64,000 bases of DNA, from assembly GCF_900106775.1 (NCBI RefSeq), contig NZ_FNNQ01000007.1:62001-126000 (forward strand), read 5' to 3'. Below are positions 6,868 to 15,581 of this stretch, piece after piece. Under the pieces are notes generated by a model. It saw nothing but the letters and a program-made list of their open reading frames with translations. It did not search any database and was not told where the DNA came from. Every line of letters starts with the position of its first letter. The stretch's first letter is position 1. A program made the position numbers and the translations under genes. The stretch comes from Marininema mesophilum. GTDB taxonomy: Bacteria; Bacillota; Bacilli; Thermoactinomycetales; DSM-45169.

Positions 6868-7599
6868 ATGCAAGATGCCAAACGTAGAGCTATCATATTT
6901 GCTGTGTTATCGGTGTTATTAGCAGGCGTGGCTGCGTACATGTTTTTAGAGGAGAGTAATGCACTACGCGCAGGACTGGGTGAAGAGCGGATGGTTCTTG
7001 TTGCTAAACGTGATATCTCATCACGGGAACCATTGCGCCGTACAGATTTTGATTTAAAGTCGATACCTGTACGATATTATAAGCCCAATCAGGTGGGGGA
7101 TTTAAAGCTATTGGATGGAAAGGTCTCTGTTGTAGCCATCGCTAAGGGGGATGAGCTAACTAGTAATGTGTTGAGGCCAGCAACTCAGCTAGAAGATCCC
7201 GCGAAGAGGTTAGTGGGTCTGCGTACTTCTGAAAGAGTCTTGTTTGATGATATGTTTCAATCACAGGATCGAGTTGATATCTTGGTCTCTTATGAAAGAG
7301 AAAATGGAAAAGGTTATACTAAATTCTTATTAAGCGACAAGTTAGTATTCAGTGTAGCTAAAGGAAATAAAGCTATTGGTGTTGAGCTATCATTGGATGA
7401 ATCAAAACGATTAGTTGAGGCAGAAAACTTTGCCCATTCTATCCGGGTTCTTAAAGCTCCACAAAAACAAGATCAACCAGGCGAGGGAACGAAACAACAA
7501 CCAGGAACAGGAACAGGTAAGGGGCAACAAAAACCGAATCCCCGATCCGGCCAACAAGGAAGCAATACAAAACAACAACCAGCACAAAGTAATAATTAA
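6868..7599 (+). CDS. cpaB: Flp pilus assembly protein CpaB/RcpC-like (SAF domain)
   Basis: One N-terminal membrane helix (IIFAVLSVLLAGVAAYMFL) is followed by a SAF-type domain starting VLVAKRDISSREPLRRTDFD and a C-terminal Gln/Gly/Pro/Asn-rich tail of about 45 residues. The start at 6868 is preferred over ATG 6847 because aagggtg lies 8 bp upstream and 6847 has no ribosome site. CpaB/RcpC proteins stabilise pilus secretion at the cell surface; in Gram-negatives they work with the secretin, which is absent here as expected for a monoderm. The low-complexity tail may reach into the cell wall. It sits between the peptidase and TadZ, the usual Tad order. Confidence 0.88.
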   Translation: MQDAKRRAIIFAVLSVLLAGVAAYMFLEESNALRAGLGEERMVLVAKRDISSREPLRRTDFDLKSIPVRYYKPNQVGDLKLLDGKVSVVAIAKGDELTSNVLRPATQLEDPAKRLVGLRTSERVLFDDMFQSQDRVDILVSYERENGKGYTKFLLSDKLVFSVAKGNKAIGVELSLDESKRLVEAENFAHSIRVLKAPQKQDQPGEGTKQQPGTGTGKGQQKPNPRSGQQGSNTKQQPAQSNN

Positions 7600-7617
7600 T
7601 CAAAGGGGGGATAAAAA

Positions 7618-8805
7618 ATGAGCGAAACAGTTCGGCTATTGATCGTTGATGAGGATGAGGTCCATGCACAGGATATCATCAGTCGTGTGGCAAATACTTT
7701 CCCACAATATATGCATATCACCCCTGGAGAGGTAAGACGAGAGATTGCTCGTTTAGAACCAGATATCGTCATATTGCAAGAACCTAGTGATGATTCAAGT
7801 GGGTTGCAAACCCTGCACTATATTGTTAATGAGCTACCTAATACACTCGTAATCTACTTAACCAATTATAGAGATCCGATTAAAGCAAGAGATGTAAATC
7901 GATCCGGTGCCTTTGATATTTTGTTTTTGCCAGATGAGATTACAGCGATTATGGATGTTTTGACTCGTGCGGTAAAAGCGGGTGCGCTTCAAAAGGAAGT
8001 AAAAGAAAAAGCGTCTGGCGGATTTAGTTGGGGCCGTGGTCAAGTAATGGCTTTTTATAGTGGGAAAGGCGGTTGTGGGCGTAGCTTAATTTCTTCCACT
8101 TTGGCTCAGACACTACAATTGGACTCCAATAGCAGTGTTTTGCTCGTAGATTTAAACCTTCAGTATGGTGGCGTGGAAACCTACCTAGATGTGGATCACG
8201 AACGTTCTATCTTCGATTTAACCCCTGTCCTAAAGGAATTGAATGATAACCACATACGAAATGTCACTGCTATCGAACAGGTTTCCCACATAGAAGTTCT
8301 TGTGAGCCCGCGGGATGCGGAAATCGCAGAACAAGTGACTGAAGAACATGTCCAGCGTCTACTCCGCGCATCTCGTCTTTACTACGACTATATCTTAGTA
8401 GACTTGCCGACGGATATGAATGCGATCAGTTATGCTTCATTGGAAGAAGCAGACCGAATGTTCTATGTGATGACACCTGATGCACCCTCGATTCGATCCT
8501 TTAGTCGGGTACTGGAGCTCTTTGATAAAATCGGTGTCGATCCAGCGGACCGTCTAGAACTGATTTTAAATCGTGTCGGACGAGAGACCGAATTACGCGA
8601 TAAGGATATTAAGCAACATTTTGATTATCCTGTTCTAGGAACCGTGCGTGAAGACGCTAAGCGTGTACAACCCTCGATTAACCGAGGATTACCCTTGCGA
8701 ACAGCACAGAAAGAAAAGCGAAGTACACCTTTTCTTAAGGATATAAAACAACTAGCCGACTCCTTGTTGGGACAGCAATCCAAAAATGCTGCTTCCGCTT
8801 CCTAA
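7618..8805 (+). CDS. tadZ: Tad pilus localisation ATPase TadZ/CpaE-like
   Basis: The 395-residue protein has an N-terminal receiver-like domain (RLLIVDEDEVHAQDI to about 125) and a ParA/MinD-type ATPase domain with a deviant Walker A, SGKGGCGRS (Gly149-Ser156, Lys150), then VLLVDLNLQYGGVETYL and DYILVDLPTDMN. TadZ proteins place the pilus machine at a cell pole and recruit TadA. Start ATG follows a strong aaaggggg site. It is 18 bp behind cpaB and 13 bp ahead of tadA, so they are in one operon. Confidence 0.92.
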   Translation: MSETVRLLIVDEDEVHAQDIISRVANTFPQYMHITPGEVRREIARLEPDIVILQEPSDDSSGLQTLHYIVNELPNTLVIYLTNYRDPIKARDVNRSGAFDILFLPDEITAIMDVLTRAVKAGALQKEVKEKASGGFSWGRGQVMAFYSGKGGCGRSLISSTLAQTLQLDSNSSVLLVDLNLQYGGVETYLDVDHERSIFDLTPVLKELNDNHIRNVTAIEQVSHIEVLVSPRDAEIAEQVTEEHVQRLLRASRLYYDYILVDLPTDMNAISYASLEEADRMFYVMTPDAPSIRSFSRVLELFDKIGVDPADRLELILNRVGRETELRDKDIKQHFDYPVLGTVREDAKRVQPSINRGLPLRTAQKEKRSTPFLKDIKQLADSLLGQQSKNAASAS

Positions 8806-8818
8806 AGGAGGGATATAG

Positions 8819-10198
8819 ATGTCCCTATTTAATCGCGAAAAACCAAAACCTTCCCCGCGAGCACGGCAATCTCAACGAACATCAACGGCTAAACCACAAA
8901 AACCCAATGCTAGTGATGAACGCCTAGATGCCCTTGCTCGCCACTTTAAAGCTCGTCTGCTCAGTGAGACAGATCTGGAAAAACTGACACAGATGCCTTC
9001 GAGCGAATTGCGGATCACACTAGACCGACTAATTGGTCGATATTTAGCAGATGAGCAGGTAGTAATTTCCCGTCAAGATCGAGATCGCTTGATCACTCGA
9101 ATTATTGATGAATCAGTAGGGTATGGTCCTTTAGAGCCTCTTCTAGAAGATCAGGATGTCACCGAAGTAATGGTAAACGGTCCTAAGGAGATCTACTACG
9201 AAAAAAAAGGTCGCATTCACAAAACGGATATTCAGTTTCGTGATGAAGAAGCGCTACGCCATGTTATCGACCGAATCGTAGCTCCTCTGGGCCGGCGAGT
9301 AGATGTTAGTTCCCCTCTAGTAGATGCTCGCCTACCAGATGGTAGCCGGGTGAACGGTGTTATTCCTCCTGTAAGTTTGAAAGGATCACTACTTTCTATT
9401 CGTAAATTTAGACAGACACCGATCAAGATGGAGGATTTAGTAGGATTTGAGAGCTTAACTCCGGATATGGCTACTTTTTTGGCAGCGGTTGTGAAATCGA
9501 AGCTGAATATTATCATCTCTGGGGGGACGGGTAGTGGTAAAACGACTCTTCTAAATGCTCTAGCAAACTTTATTCCAGAAAATGAGCGGATAGTGACCAT
9601 TGAGGATATGGCGGAGCTGCGCATACCTCATGGCCATGTGGCAGGAATGGAAGCTCGTCCTCCTAACGTAGAAGGCAAAGGGGAAATCACGATCCGTCAA
9701 TTGGTGAAAAACTCCCTGCGGATGCGTCCTGACCGGATTATTGTTGGAGAGGTACGGGGAGCAGAGGCCTTTGATATGCTGCAAGCAATGAATACGGGTC
9801 ACGAAGGATCCTTGACAACGGTTCACGCCAATACACCAGGAGATGCAATGCGACGCCTCGAAGCGATGGTGATGATGTCCAGTGCCGAATTGCCTCCCTC
9901 TATCATCCGTGAATACTTGGTTGGTGCTATAGACTTTATCGTTCAGATTTCCCGTTTGCCCGATGGTCAACGGAAGATGATCGCGATTTCGGAAATGCAA
10001 GAACGCCCAGATGGTTCTATAGAACTGGAGGAACTATTCAGTTTTAAACAGACAGGAGTTGATACAGAGGGAGTTGTGCAAGGGTTCCATACGGCGAGTG
10101 GAGAAATACCAAAATGTTTCCAACGATTGCATGCCTATGGAGCTCCTGTAGATGCCTCCATTTTCACTCCTAAAAAGAAGAAGGTGAGCACACCATGA
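8819..10198 (+). CDS. tadA: Tad pilus secretion ATPase TadA/CpaF
   Basis: This hexameric cytoplasmic ATPase powers pilin polymerisation and, in some systems, retraction. At 459 residues it is typical. Visible features are the N-terminal helical region, VSSPLVDARLPDGSRVN, Walker A GGTGSGKT (235-242, Lys241), TIEDMAELRI, the Walker B region RIIVGEVRGAEAFDML and the TGHEGSLTTVHAN His box. The stop overlaps the tadB start (ATGA), indicating translational coupling. Confidence 0.97.
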   Translation: MSLFNREKPKPSPRARQSQRTSTAKPQKPNASDERLDALARHFKARLLSETDLEKLTQMPSSELRITLDRLIGRYLADEQVVISRQDRDRLITRIIDESVGYGPLEPLLEDQDVTEVMVNGPKEIYYEKKGRIHKTDIQFRDEEALRHVIDRIVAPLGRRVDVSSPLVDARLPDGSRVNGVIPPVSLKGSLLSIRKFRQTPIKMEDLVGFESLTPDMATFLAAVVKSKLNIIISGGTGSGKTTLLNALANFIPENERIVTIEDMAELRIPHGHVAGMEARPPNVEGKGEITIRQLVKNSLRMRPDRIIVGEVRGAEAFDMLQAMNTGHEGSLTTVHANTPGDAMRRLEAMVMMSSAELPPSIIREYLVGAIDFIVQISRLPDGQRKMIAISEMQERPDGSIELEELFSFKQTGVDTEGVVQGFHTASGEIPKCFQRLHAYGAPVDASIFTPKKKKVSTP

Positions 10199-11121
10199 GT
10201 GCTCTCCTGATAGCAGGAGCCGCAGCATGTGCAATCTGGGCTTTGCACTACTATCTATTACTTAGCAATGAAAGAAAGAAAGCCCATGATAAGTTAAATG
10301 ACTGGATGTACAAGGGCTTAGAAAAATCTAGCTGGTCGGACTCTCTAGCGGATCGTGTAGATGGTACAGAATGGGCAAAGAAGATGAGGGTGAAGTTGGA
10401 CCAGGCCAGTTTGGATTTAAAACCTTCTGATTATGGTTCGTTCCTCGCTATGGGATTGATCGGCATGATCTTCATCATGAATATGATGGTCGGCATTGAA
10501 TCCATCCTTGTGTGTGTACTGATTTCCATTGTCACCGTCCCAGTTGGATCCACTGCTTTCTTGCGCTCCCGACAGCACATTTATGCACAGAGATTGGATA
10601 ATCAGTTGTCAGAAGCCTGTCGATTACTGAGTAGTGCAGCTCGAGCAGGTTTGTCCATCCCTCAAGGACTACAATTGGTCGTACAGGAGATGCCATCTCC
10701 GATTAAGGTAGAGCTAGGTAGGGTAGTGCGTGAGATTGAGCTTGGAAAGGATTTAGAAGAGTCGGTCCGCGATCTTCAACAACGAGTCAATACCAACGAT
10801 ATACAAGTATTTGCAAATGCGCTAATTATCCAACGCCGTGCGGGTGGCGATTTAGCTAGAGTGATGAGTGAGATGGCTTCTACGATGGAAGAGCGGAAGA
10901 TTATCCACCAGACAATCCGTGCGGTAACTGCGCAGGCTCGAACCTCAGCGTATGCTTTACCAGCTATCTCCATCTTAATTGCGCTCATGTTGAGCAAAAT
11001 GATAGACGGATTTTGGGAATTGATGTCCTCTTTACCTGGGATGATAATTTTGGGCGTATTCGGTTTATTACAAGTCCTAGGCGTAGTACTAGTAAAGAAA
11101 TTTTCCCAAATTCGTGTGTGA
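10195..11121 (+). CDS. tadB: Tad inner-membrane platform protein TadB
   Basis: The 308-residue product has the T2SSF/GspF layout: N-terminal and paired central membrane helices, a cytoplasmic domain with LSEACRLLSSAARAGLSIPQ, then RRAGGDLARVMSEMASTMEE, and two C-terminal helices. It pairs with TadC to form the platform driven by TadA. Its ATG overlaps the tadA stop by four bases. Confidence 0.95.
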   Translation: MSALLIAGAAACAIWALHYYLLLSNERKKAHDKLNDWMYKGLEKSSWSDSLADRVDGTEWAKKMRVKLDQASLDLKPSDYGSFLAMGLIGMIFIMNMMVGIESILVCVLISIVTVPVGSTAFLRSRQHIYAQRLDNQLSEACRLLSSAARAGLSIPQGLQLVVQEMPSPIKVELGRVVREIELGKDLEESVRDLQQRVNTNDIQVFANALIIQRRAGGDLARVMSEMASTMEERKIIHQTIRAVTAQARTSAYALPAISILIALMLSKMIDGFWELMSSLPGMIILGVFGLLQVLGVVLVKKFSQIRV

Positions 11122-11139
11122 GATAGGAGGTGACCCTTT

Positions 11140-12045
11140 ATGGAATTGTATGTGATTGTAACAGCTTCCCTCATCTGTGTCGTGATGGCTGGCATGATGT
11201 ATGTGAAGTACCGGGAAGAACAAGCCAAGGTAACACAAAAAATCATTGAGCAAACACCTCGTTCTCTGTCCATCGAGGATAAGGAGGAAGACGGGTGGAA
11301 AAGTAGTCTTCTTCACTGGTGTGACAAATGTGCCGAAGCAGGCAAGAGCATCGAGTTGATGAGTGATCCAGAAGAGTTGAAGGATTACTTGATCAAGGCG
11401 GGTCGCCCCTATGGCTTAACCATTGATCGGTTACAAGGAGCGAAGATAGTAGGAACTGTATTATTTGGTATTGGTGGGCTACTATACTATCTCCTTGGTT
11501 TACCTTTTGGAACATTTGCAGTATTTGCACCCCTAATTGGTTATATATTCCCTATTCAATGGGTTAAGTCAAAAGCGAAAAAACGACAGTTAGAAATTCA
11601 ATTTGAATTGCCTGATTTTCTCGACATGATGAGTATTACGTTGAAAGCGGGTATGAGCTTAGATTCAGCTCTTGAATACTTTGTTGGTACACAAAAAGGT
11701 CCATTAAGTGAAGAGATTATGCGTATGAATCAGGAGATCTCCTTTGGTGTCCAACGGGAAACAGCTTATCGCTCCTTAATTAGTAGGACGGATTCCCCTG
11801 ACCTGGAGGCTTTAATTCAATCGATGATTCAGGCGCATAATTTAGGAACTCCAATATCGGAGACTTTTGCTCAACAAGCTTCCGAAATGCGCACGATGCG
11901 TGCAGAGAAAGCAAAGGAACAGGCAGGGAAGTCGGAACCGAAGATTTCAGCAATTGCCGGGTTGATTTTGACACCTTCTATTATGATTTTGGTGTTTGGA
12001 GTGATGGTGTTGCAGTTTATGCAGGGAAAAGATAAGTTTTTTTAG
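11140..12045 (+). CDS. tadC: Tad inner-membrane platform protein TadC
   Basis: This is a second GspF-like protein of 301 residues, with FELPDFLDMMSITLKAGMSL, SLISRTDSPDLEALIQSMIQ, SETFAQQASEMRTMRAEKA and a C-terminal helix pair; these are TadC signatures. It starts 18 bp after tadB with a taggaggtga ribosome site. It is the partner of TadB in the platform. Confidence 0.95.
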   Translation: MELYVIVTASLICVVMAGMMYVKYREEQAKVTQKIIEQTPRSLSIEDKEEDGWKSSLLHWCDKCAEAGKSIELMSDPEELKDYLIKAGRPYGLTIDRLQGAKIVGTVLFGIGGLLYYLLGLPFGTFAVFAPLIGYIFPIQWVKSKAKKRQLEIQFELPDFLDMMSITLKAGMSLDSALEYFVGTQKGPLSEEIMRMNQEISFGVQRETAYRSLISRTDSPDLEALIQSMIQAHNLGTPISETFAQQASEMRTMRAEKAKEQAGKSEPKISAIAGLILTPSIMILVFGVMVLQFMQGKDKFF

Positions 12046-12125
12046 AAAGTAAAGGGGGTGATTCTCTATCGAGAGATAGTTGGTTATTTTTAAAAGGGTT
12101 TATCAATAACATTGGAGGGTTTTGA

Positions 12126-12338
12126 ATGAAAAAACTATCTGTTAAGGCCTATTTGTTAGCAAAAAAATTCAGTAATGTATTGGAAAACAGAAAAGGTGCA
12201 TCTACGGTGGAATATGTTGCAGTTCTAGCTGGAGCTGCCGCAATTGGGATGCTTTTGTTTAATATGTCCGGGGATATGCAAAAACCGTTATTTGAAAAGG
12301 TTAAAGCCGCAATCGCAAGTATTGGTACTGGTAAGTAA
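12126..12338 (+). CDS. flp: Major Flp pilin (class III prepilin)
   Basis: The 70-residue precursor has a basic leader, cleavage site NRKG|ASTVEY (Gly24/Ala25, Glu29 at +5) and a hydrophobic helix AVLAGAAAIGMLLF, giving a mature pilin of about 46 residues, the usual Flp size. It is preceded by tggaggg. A 12-bp palindrome downstream (12359-12385) separates it from the next genes and may raise pilin mRNA levels relative to the assembly genes. The same leader type heads the toxins at 3123, 15582 and 30111. Confidence 0.95.
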   Translation: MKKLSVKAYLLAKKFSNVLENRKGASTVEYVAVLAGAAAIGMLLFNMSGDMQKPLFEKVKAAIASIGTGK

Positions 12339-12358
12339 ATAAATTAATTTTATACACA

Positions 12359-12385
12359 GGCATATGATTTTAAATCATATGCCTC
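12359..12385 (+). terminator. Palindromic hairpin after the pilin gene (partial terminator or mRNA stabiliser)
   Basis: The near-perfect palindrome aggcatatgattt/taaatcatatgcct has no T run. Such structures behind pilin genes can protect the upstream mRNA or attenuate read-through; which applies here cannot be told. Confidence 0.5.
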
Positions 12386-12412
12386 TGTATGTTAAATAAG
12401 GAGAGTACATTG

Positions 12413-13711
12413 ATGATTTTTAAGAAAATGACGATGGTTTTTATTTTTCTCTCTTTAATTTTATTATTTTGTGGGTGTTCTAATTCCTCTAATAAATCAA
12501 GTACTACTAGTAGTGAAAGTAATAAATTAAGAGATAGAGTAGCATTAAATATTGAGGATATCTTAAAAGGTAAAGAAGGAAAGTATGCCGGGGACCGCTA
12601 CGATAAAAGAAAAGTAGAGAAAGAGTTGGAGCAAACCCCCAAAAACGCTTCTGATAAAGAAATATTTAACCGTATTGTGGATTTAGTTGGAGAAGATTTT
12701 AGTCCTGAAAAAAAAGCATTTGATGATTTTGACATCTTTTATAAAACGGGAAAAAAACCAGATGATGATATAAAAAATCCTGAAAAAAAACCCGAAAATA
12801 TAGCAATACTTTTAGATAGTAGTGGAAGTATGTCTTCAAATGTTAGTGGTGGACAAAAGATGGTTGTTGCTAAAGAAGCGGTTCAACAATTCGTAAATAA
12901 GGCTCCAAAGGAAGCAAAAGTTTCCTTAACCGCTTATGGGCATAAAGGAAGTAATAGCAAGGCAGATAAGAATAAATCGTGCAGATCAGTAGAGGAAGTA
13001 TATCCCTTAGGTTCAATGGACAAAGAGAAATTTGATTCTGCCTTAAAGTCTTTAAAGCCTACTGGCTGGACTCCTATTGCTAGAGCCATAAGTCAAGCGA
13101 GAGCTACTTTTAGTAAAGAAGAAAACAAAAAGTCAAATAATGTTGTGTTTGTAGTAAGCGACGGTTTAGAAACCTGTGGAGGAAATCCATCAACGGAAGC
13201 TAAGAAAATGGTTGAAGCTAATGTAAAGGCATCCGTTAATATTATCGGCTTTGATGTAAACAATGAAGAACAAAAGCAGCTAAAGAAAGTAGCGGAATCC
13301 GGTGGAGGAACTTACTTTACTGCACAATCCAAAAGAGAATTAAATGATTATTTCAACGATCAATATGAAAAAATGAGGAAGGAGTGGAGGAACTACGACA
13401 ATCGATCTCAATTGAAATTCAACGACGACTTTGGAAATAAATATAGTGATTTGAGAAATTTGAATGAATCTATAGATAAGAAAAAGAAAAATGAAGAAGA
13501 TAGATTTCATCAAGCAATAGAGTATATAAGAGATAAACGGGACGCTTACTCCTTGACACCATTAGCATTGAAACGGAGAGAAGCAATTACTCAGTATTTT
13601 TTGGATAGGTACGGTAAAACATCTAATGCAGTGAGTGATAATTATAAAAAATCAAAGAATAAATTAGATAAAGATGTAAAAAAAGGGTTTGATGGCGTTG
13701 AGAAAAACTGA
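12413..13711 (+). CDS. VWA-domain lipoprotein associated with the Tad locus (copy 1)
   Basis: The start at 12413 is chosen for aaggagag 10 bp upstream. A lipoprotein signal (MIFKKM..., LLFCGC) suggests anchoring outside the membrane. A linker with LKGKEGKYAGDRYDKRKVEKEL leads to a von Willebrand factor A domain: MIDAS motif LLDSSGSMSS (about 135-144), TGWTPIARAI and VVSDGLETCGG, plus two cysteines (KSCRS, ETCGG) likely paired. A charged helical tail ends DVKKGFDGVEKN. Classical TadG carries a VWA domain C-terminally; here the next gene is a short TadG-like protein without one, so this lipoprotein may supply the missing half. A close paralogue lies at 19379. Confidence 0.85.
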   Translation: MIFKKMTMVFIFLSLILLFCGCSNSSNKSSTTSSESNKLRDRVALNIEDILKGKEGKYAGDRYDKRKVEKELEQTPKNASDKEIFNRIVDLVGEDFSPEKKAFDDFDIFYKTGKKPDDDIKNPEKKPENIAILLDSSGSMSSNVSGGQKMVVAKEAVQQFVNKAPKEAKVSLTAYGHKGSNSKADKNKSCRSVEEVYPLGSMDKEKFDSALKSLKPTGWTPIARAISQARATFSKEENKKSNNVVFVVSDGLETCGGNPSTEAKKMVEANVKASVNIIGFDVNNEEQKQLKKVAESGGGTYFTAQSKRELNDYFNDQYEKMRKEWRNYDNRSQLKFNDDFGNKYSDLRNLNESIDKKKKNEEDRFHQAIEYIRDKRDAYSLTPLALKRREAITQYFLDRYGKTSNAVSDNYKKSKNKLDKDVKKGFDGVEKN

Positions 13712-13756
13712 CAAAAAAACAATAAGGTTATTCTCAAAGAAACGATGAGGGATCCT

Positions 13757-14296
13757 ATGAAAAAGATCACTATTATTATCAAAAACACCCAAGGTAATGT
13801 CACCACCCTTTGGGTAGCAAGCCTCCCCGTTTTCGCCATTCTCTTTATGTTCATCGGCTCATTGGCTGTGGCGTGGATGTCCCACTCCAACAGCCAAGTA
13901 GCCGGTGACGCTGCCAGTCTAGCAGCAACCAAGAAAATGGATGGGTGGATCAGTGGCGATTTGGCTGCTTGGCTCGATCTACATAAAGACAACTATCAAG
14001 AGGCGATGGGGAACGATGCCAAACGTGAAGCCTTTATCCGCTGGTCAGTGGCCCGCCATCGTGGTGAGTTGGTCCGCGTAGTGAAGAAATATGTAGATAA
14101 ACATGGAGCTAAAGGAAAGGGACTAATCACTTCACGAAGTGGTCGCTTAGAGGTACAAGCAGGAACCCCGTTCAAATCCATTCTGGCCAAGGAATACTTT
14201 GTTAAATATGACATTCGGGGTTCAGGAAGCGGCCCTTCACGATACTATTTGGATGGAATTTCCGACGGTGCAGTTCACGTCAAATATAACCGATAG
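13757..14296 (+). CDS. Short TadG-like pilus protein lacking a VWA domain
   Basis: The N-terminus (NTQGNVTTLWVASLPVFAILF, then HSNSQVAGDAASLAATKKMD) is the pattern of TadG/TadE-like assembly proteins, with one membrane helix and then an extracytoplasmic domain of about 130 residues. The +5 glutamate of true class III pilins is replaced by Leu18. The start at 13757 is preferred to ATG 13745 because gaggg precedes it. Full TadG proteins are 300-500 residues with a VWA domain; this is 179 residues and the VWA function may be split off to the gene before it. Decayed DNA resembling its first 25 codons recurs at 20711-20780. Confidence 0.75.
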   Translation: MKKITIIIKNTQGNVTTLWVASLPVFAILFMFIGSLAVAWMSHSNSQVAGDAASLAATKKMDGWISGDLAAWLDLHKDNYQEAMGNDAKREAFIRWSVARHRGELVRVVKKYVDKHGAKGKGLITSRSGRLEVQAGTPFKSILAKEYFVKYDIRGSGSGPSRYYLDGISDGAVHVKYNR

Positions 14297-14312
14297 AGAT
14301 CAGGTGAAGAAC

Positions 14313-14684
14313 GTGAAGATATGGCGCAATCGACGAGGGGCAATCACGGTAGAATTCGTCGCGATTCTGCCTCTCCTTTTATTAACAGCATGCTTTATCT
14401 GGCAAATGGCCATTTGTGTCATGGCGGTTGTGGAAACAGAAAATACTATGCGCGATCAAGTTCGATATGCCGCAAGCACAGGAAACATCAAGAAGGCAGA
14501 ACGTGATGGTAAACGAGATTTTGGAATGGCACCGGATTATTACCGCTTAAAAACCTTCGATGTGTACAAAAAGAAGAGAGACAATCATATTAAAGTGCGT
14601 GCAGAGACCAAGATTCGGATCATCTTTCTTCCCTCAAAGGAGATCACATACCGCAGTCATAAACAGGCGATCATTATTAATTAA
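14313..14684 (+). CDS. tadE: TadE-type pseudopilin
   Basis: The GTG start at 14313 follows aggtga by 5 bp and gives the expected leader: NRRGAITVEFVAILPLLLL with cleavage after Gly9 and Glu14 at +5. The mature part of about 114 residues has the TadE pattern (ENTMRDQVRYAASTGNIKKA). TadE proteins are minor pseudopilins needed for pilus biogenesis. It lies 16 bp after the TadG-like gene and about 33 bp before the M23-fused pseudopilin, all in one operon. Confidence 0.88.
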   Translation: MKIWRNRRGAITVEFVAILPLLLLTACFIWQMAICVMAVVETENTMRDQVRYAASTGNIKKAERDGKRDFGMAPDYYRLKTFDVYKKKRDNHIKVRAETKIRIIFLPSKEITYRSHKQAIIIN

Positions 14685-14717
14685 TTTAATTTTATGTAGG
14701 TAGAGGGAGGAGAAGGC

Positions 14718-15560
14718 ATGCGATCAACCATCAAGGGTCTACTTGTAATGTTGCGGCAACGCGAAGGAGCGGCCACTGTAGAATTTGTTACGATCTTACC
14801 TCTCACATTAATCCTTAGTTTTGTTATCTGGCAGTTTGCTATTTTCGGTTTAGCCATTATGGATACACATAGTGCGATTCGTGATGCCGTTAAGGTTGCC
14901 TCTCTTACAGGTGATGCTGAATTGGCAGAAAAAGAAGGGACTTCATCCTTTGGTAAATCCGAAGGGTACAAGCTTAAAAAATTAAAAGTGAAGATTAAAA
15001 ACGGTGAGGTTACAGCAAAAGCCAATACGGATATCCCGATCCTATTTATGGACACAAAGGCGTATACCTACTCTAGTGATTCTGATGCCCCCTTATTAAA
15101 TAGCGCTGCTTCCTTCGGAGGTGATGTAGGTGTAGGTGTTGGTAAACGGGCTGGTGGTGCGTTCTTAGGCGGCTCAGTTCTTCCAGGAGGACGCCTTGCC
15201 ACACCCATTCCCGCGCCACCGGGTTGTGGAATGTCATGCTACTCTGGCCATACTGGACAAGACTTCCCAGCACCTATTGGAACACCAATTAAAGCAGCTG
15301 AAGATGGAAAAGTTGTGAAGGTGATTAACCTAGGTGATCGCAGTTATGGAACCTATGTTGTGATTGACCATGGAAATGGAGTACAGACACTTTACGCCCA
15401 TATGTACAGTGATCAACCTGTGGTGAAGGTGGGTGACGAGGTCAAAAAAGGACAAAAAATTGGGGAAAGTGGTAATAACGGAAATAGTCGAGGTCCTCAT
15501 TTGCACTTTGAAGTAAAAATTGGTGGACGACCAGTCGATCCAGTAGCATTTTTGAAATAA
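14718..15560 (+). CDS. TadE pseudopilin fused to M23 (LytM-type) peptidoglycan endopeptidase
   Basis: Residues 1-110 are a TadE pseudopilin (cleavage Gly17|Ala18, Glu22 at +5, helix to about 45, then HSAIRDAVKVASLTGDAELA like the preceding gene). After a Gly-rich linker (about 125-160), residues 161-280 form a complete M23 metallopeptidase: zinc ligands His178 and Asp182 in GHTGQDF and His263 of HLHFEV, with catalytic His228 (LYAHMY) and His261. M23 enzymes cut peptide crosslinks in the wall. The fusion would place a wall-cutting enzyme on the pilus or its base, a plausible way to open the thick Gram-positive wall for fibre or toxin passage. The domain calls are firm; the role is inference. 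It is followed 21 bp later by pilin-headed toxin 2. Confidence 0.93.
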   Translation: MRSTIKGLLVMLRQREGAATVEFVTILPLTLILSFVIWQFAIFGLAIMDTHSAIRDAVKVASLTGDAELAEKEGTSSFGKSEGYKLKKLKVKIKNGEVTAKANTDIPILFMDTKAYTYSSDSDAPLLNSAASFGGDVGVGVGKRAGGAFLGGSVLPGGRLATPIPAPPGCGMSCYSGHTGQDFPAPIGTPIKAAEDGKVVKVINLGDRSYGTYVVIDHGNGVQTLYAHMYSDQPVVKVGDEVKKGQKIGESGNNGNSRGPHLHFEVKIGGRPVDPVAFLK

Positions 15561-15581
15561 AATTAAATAAGGTGGAATATT

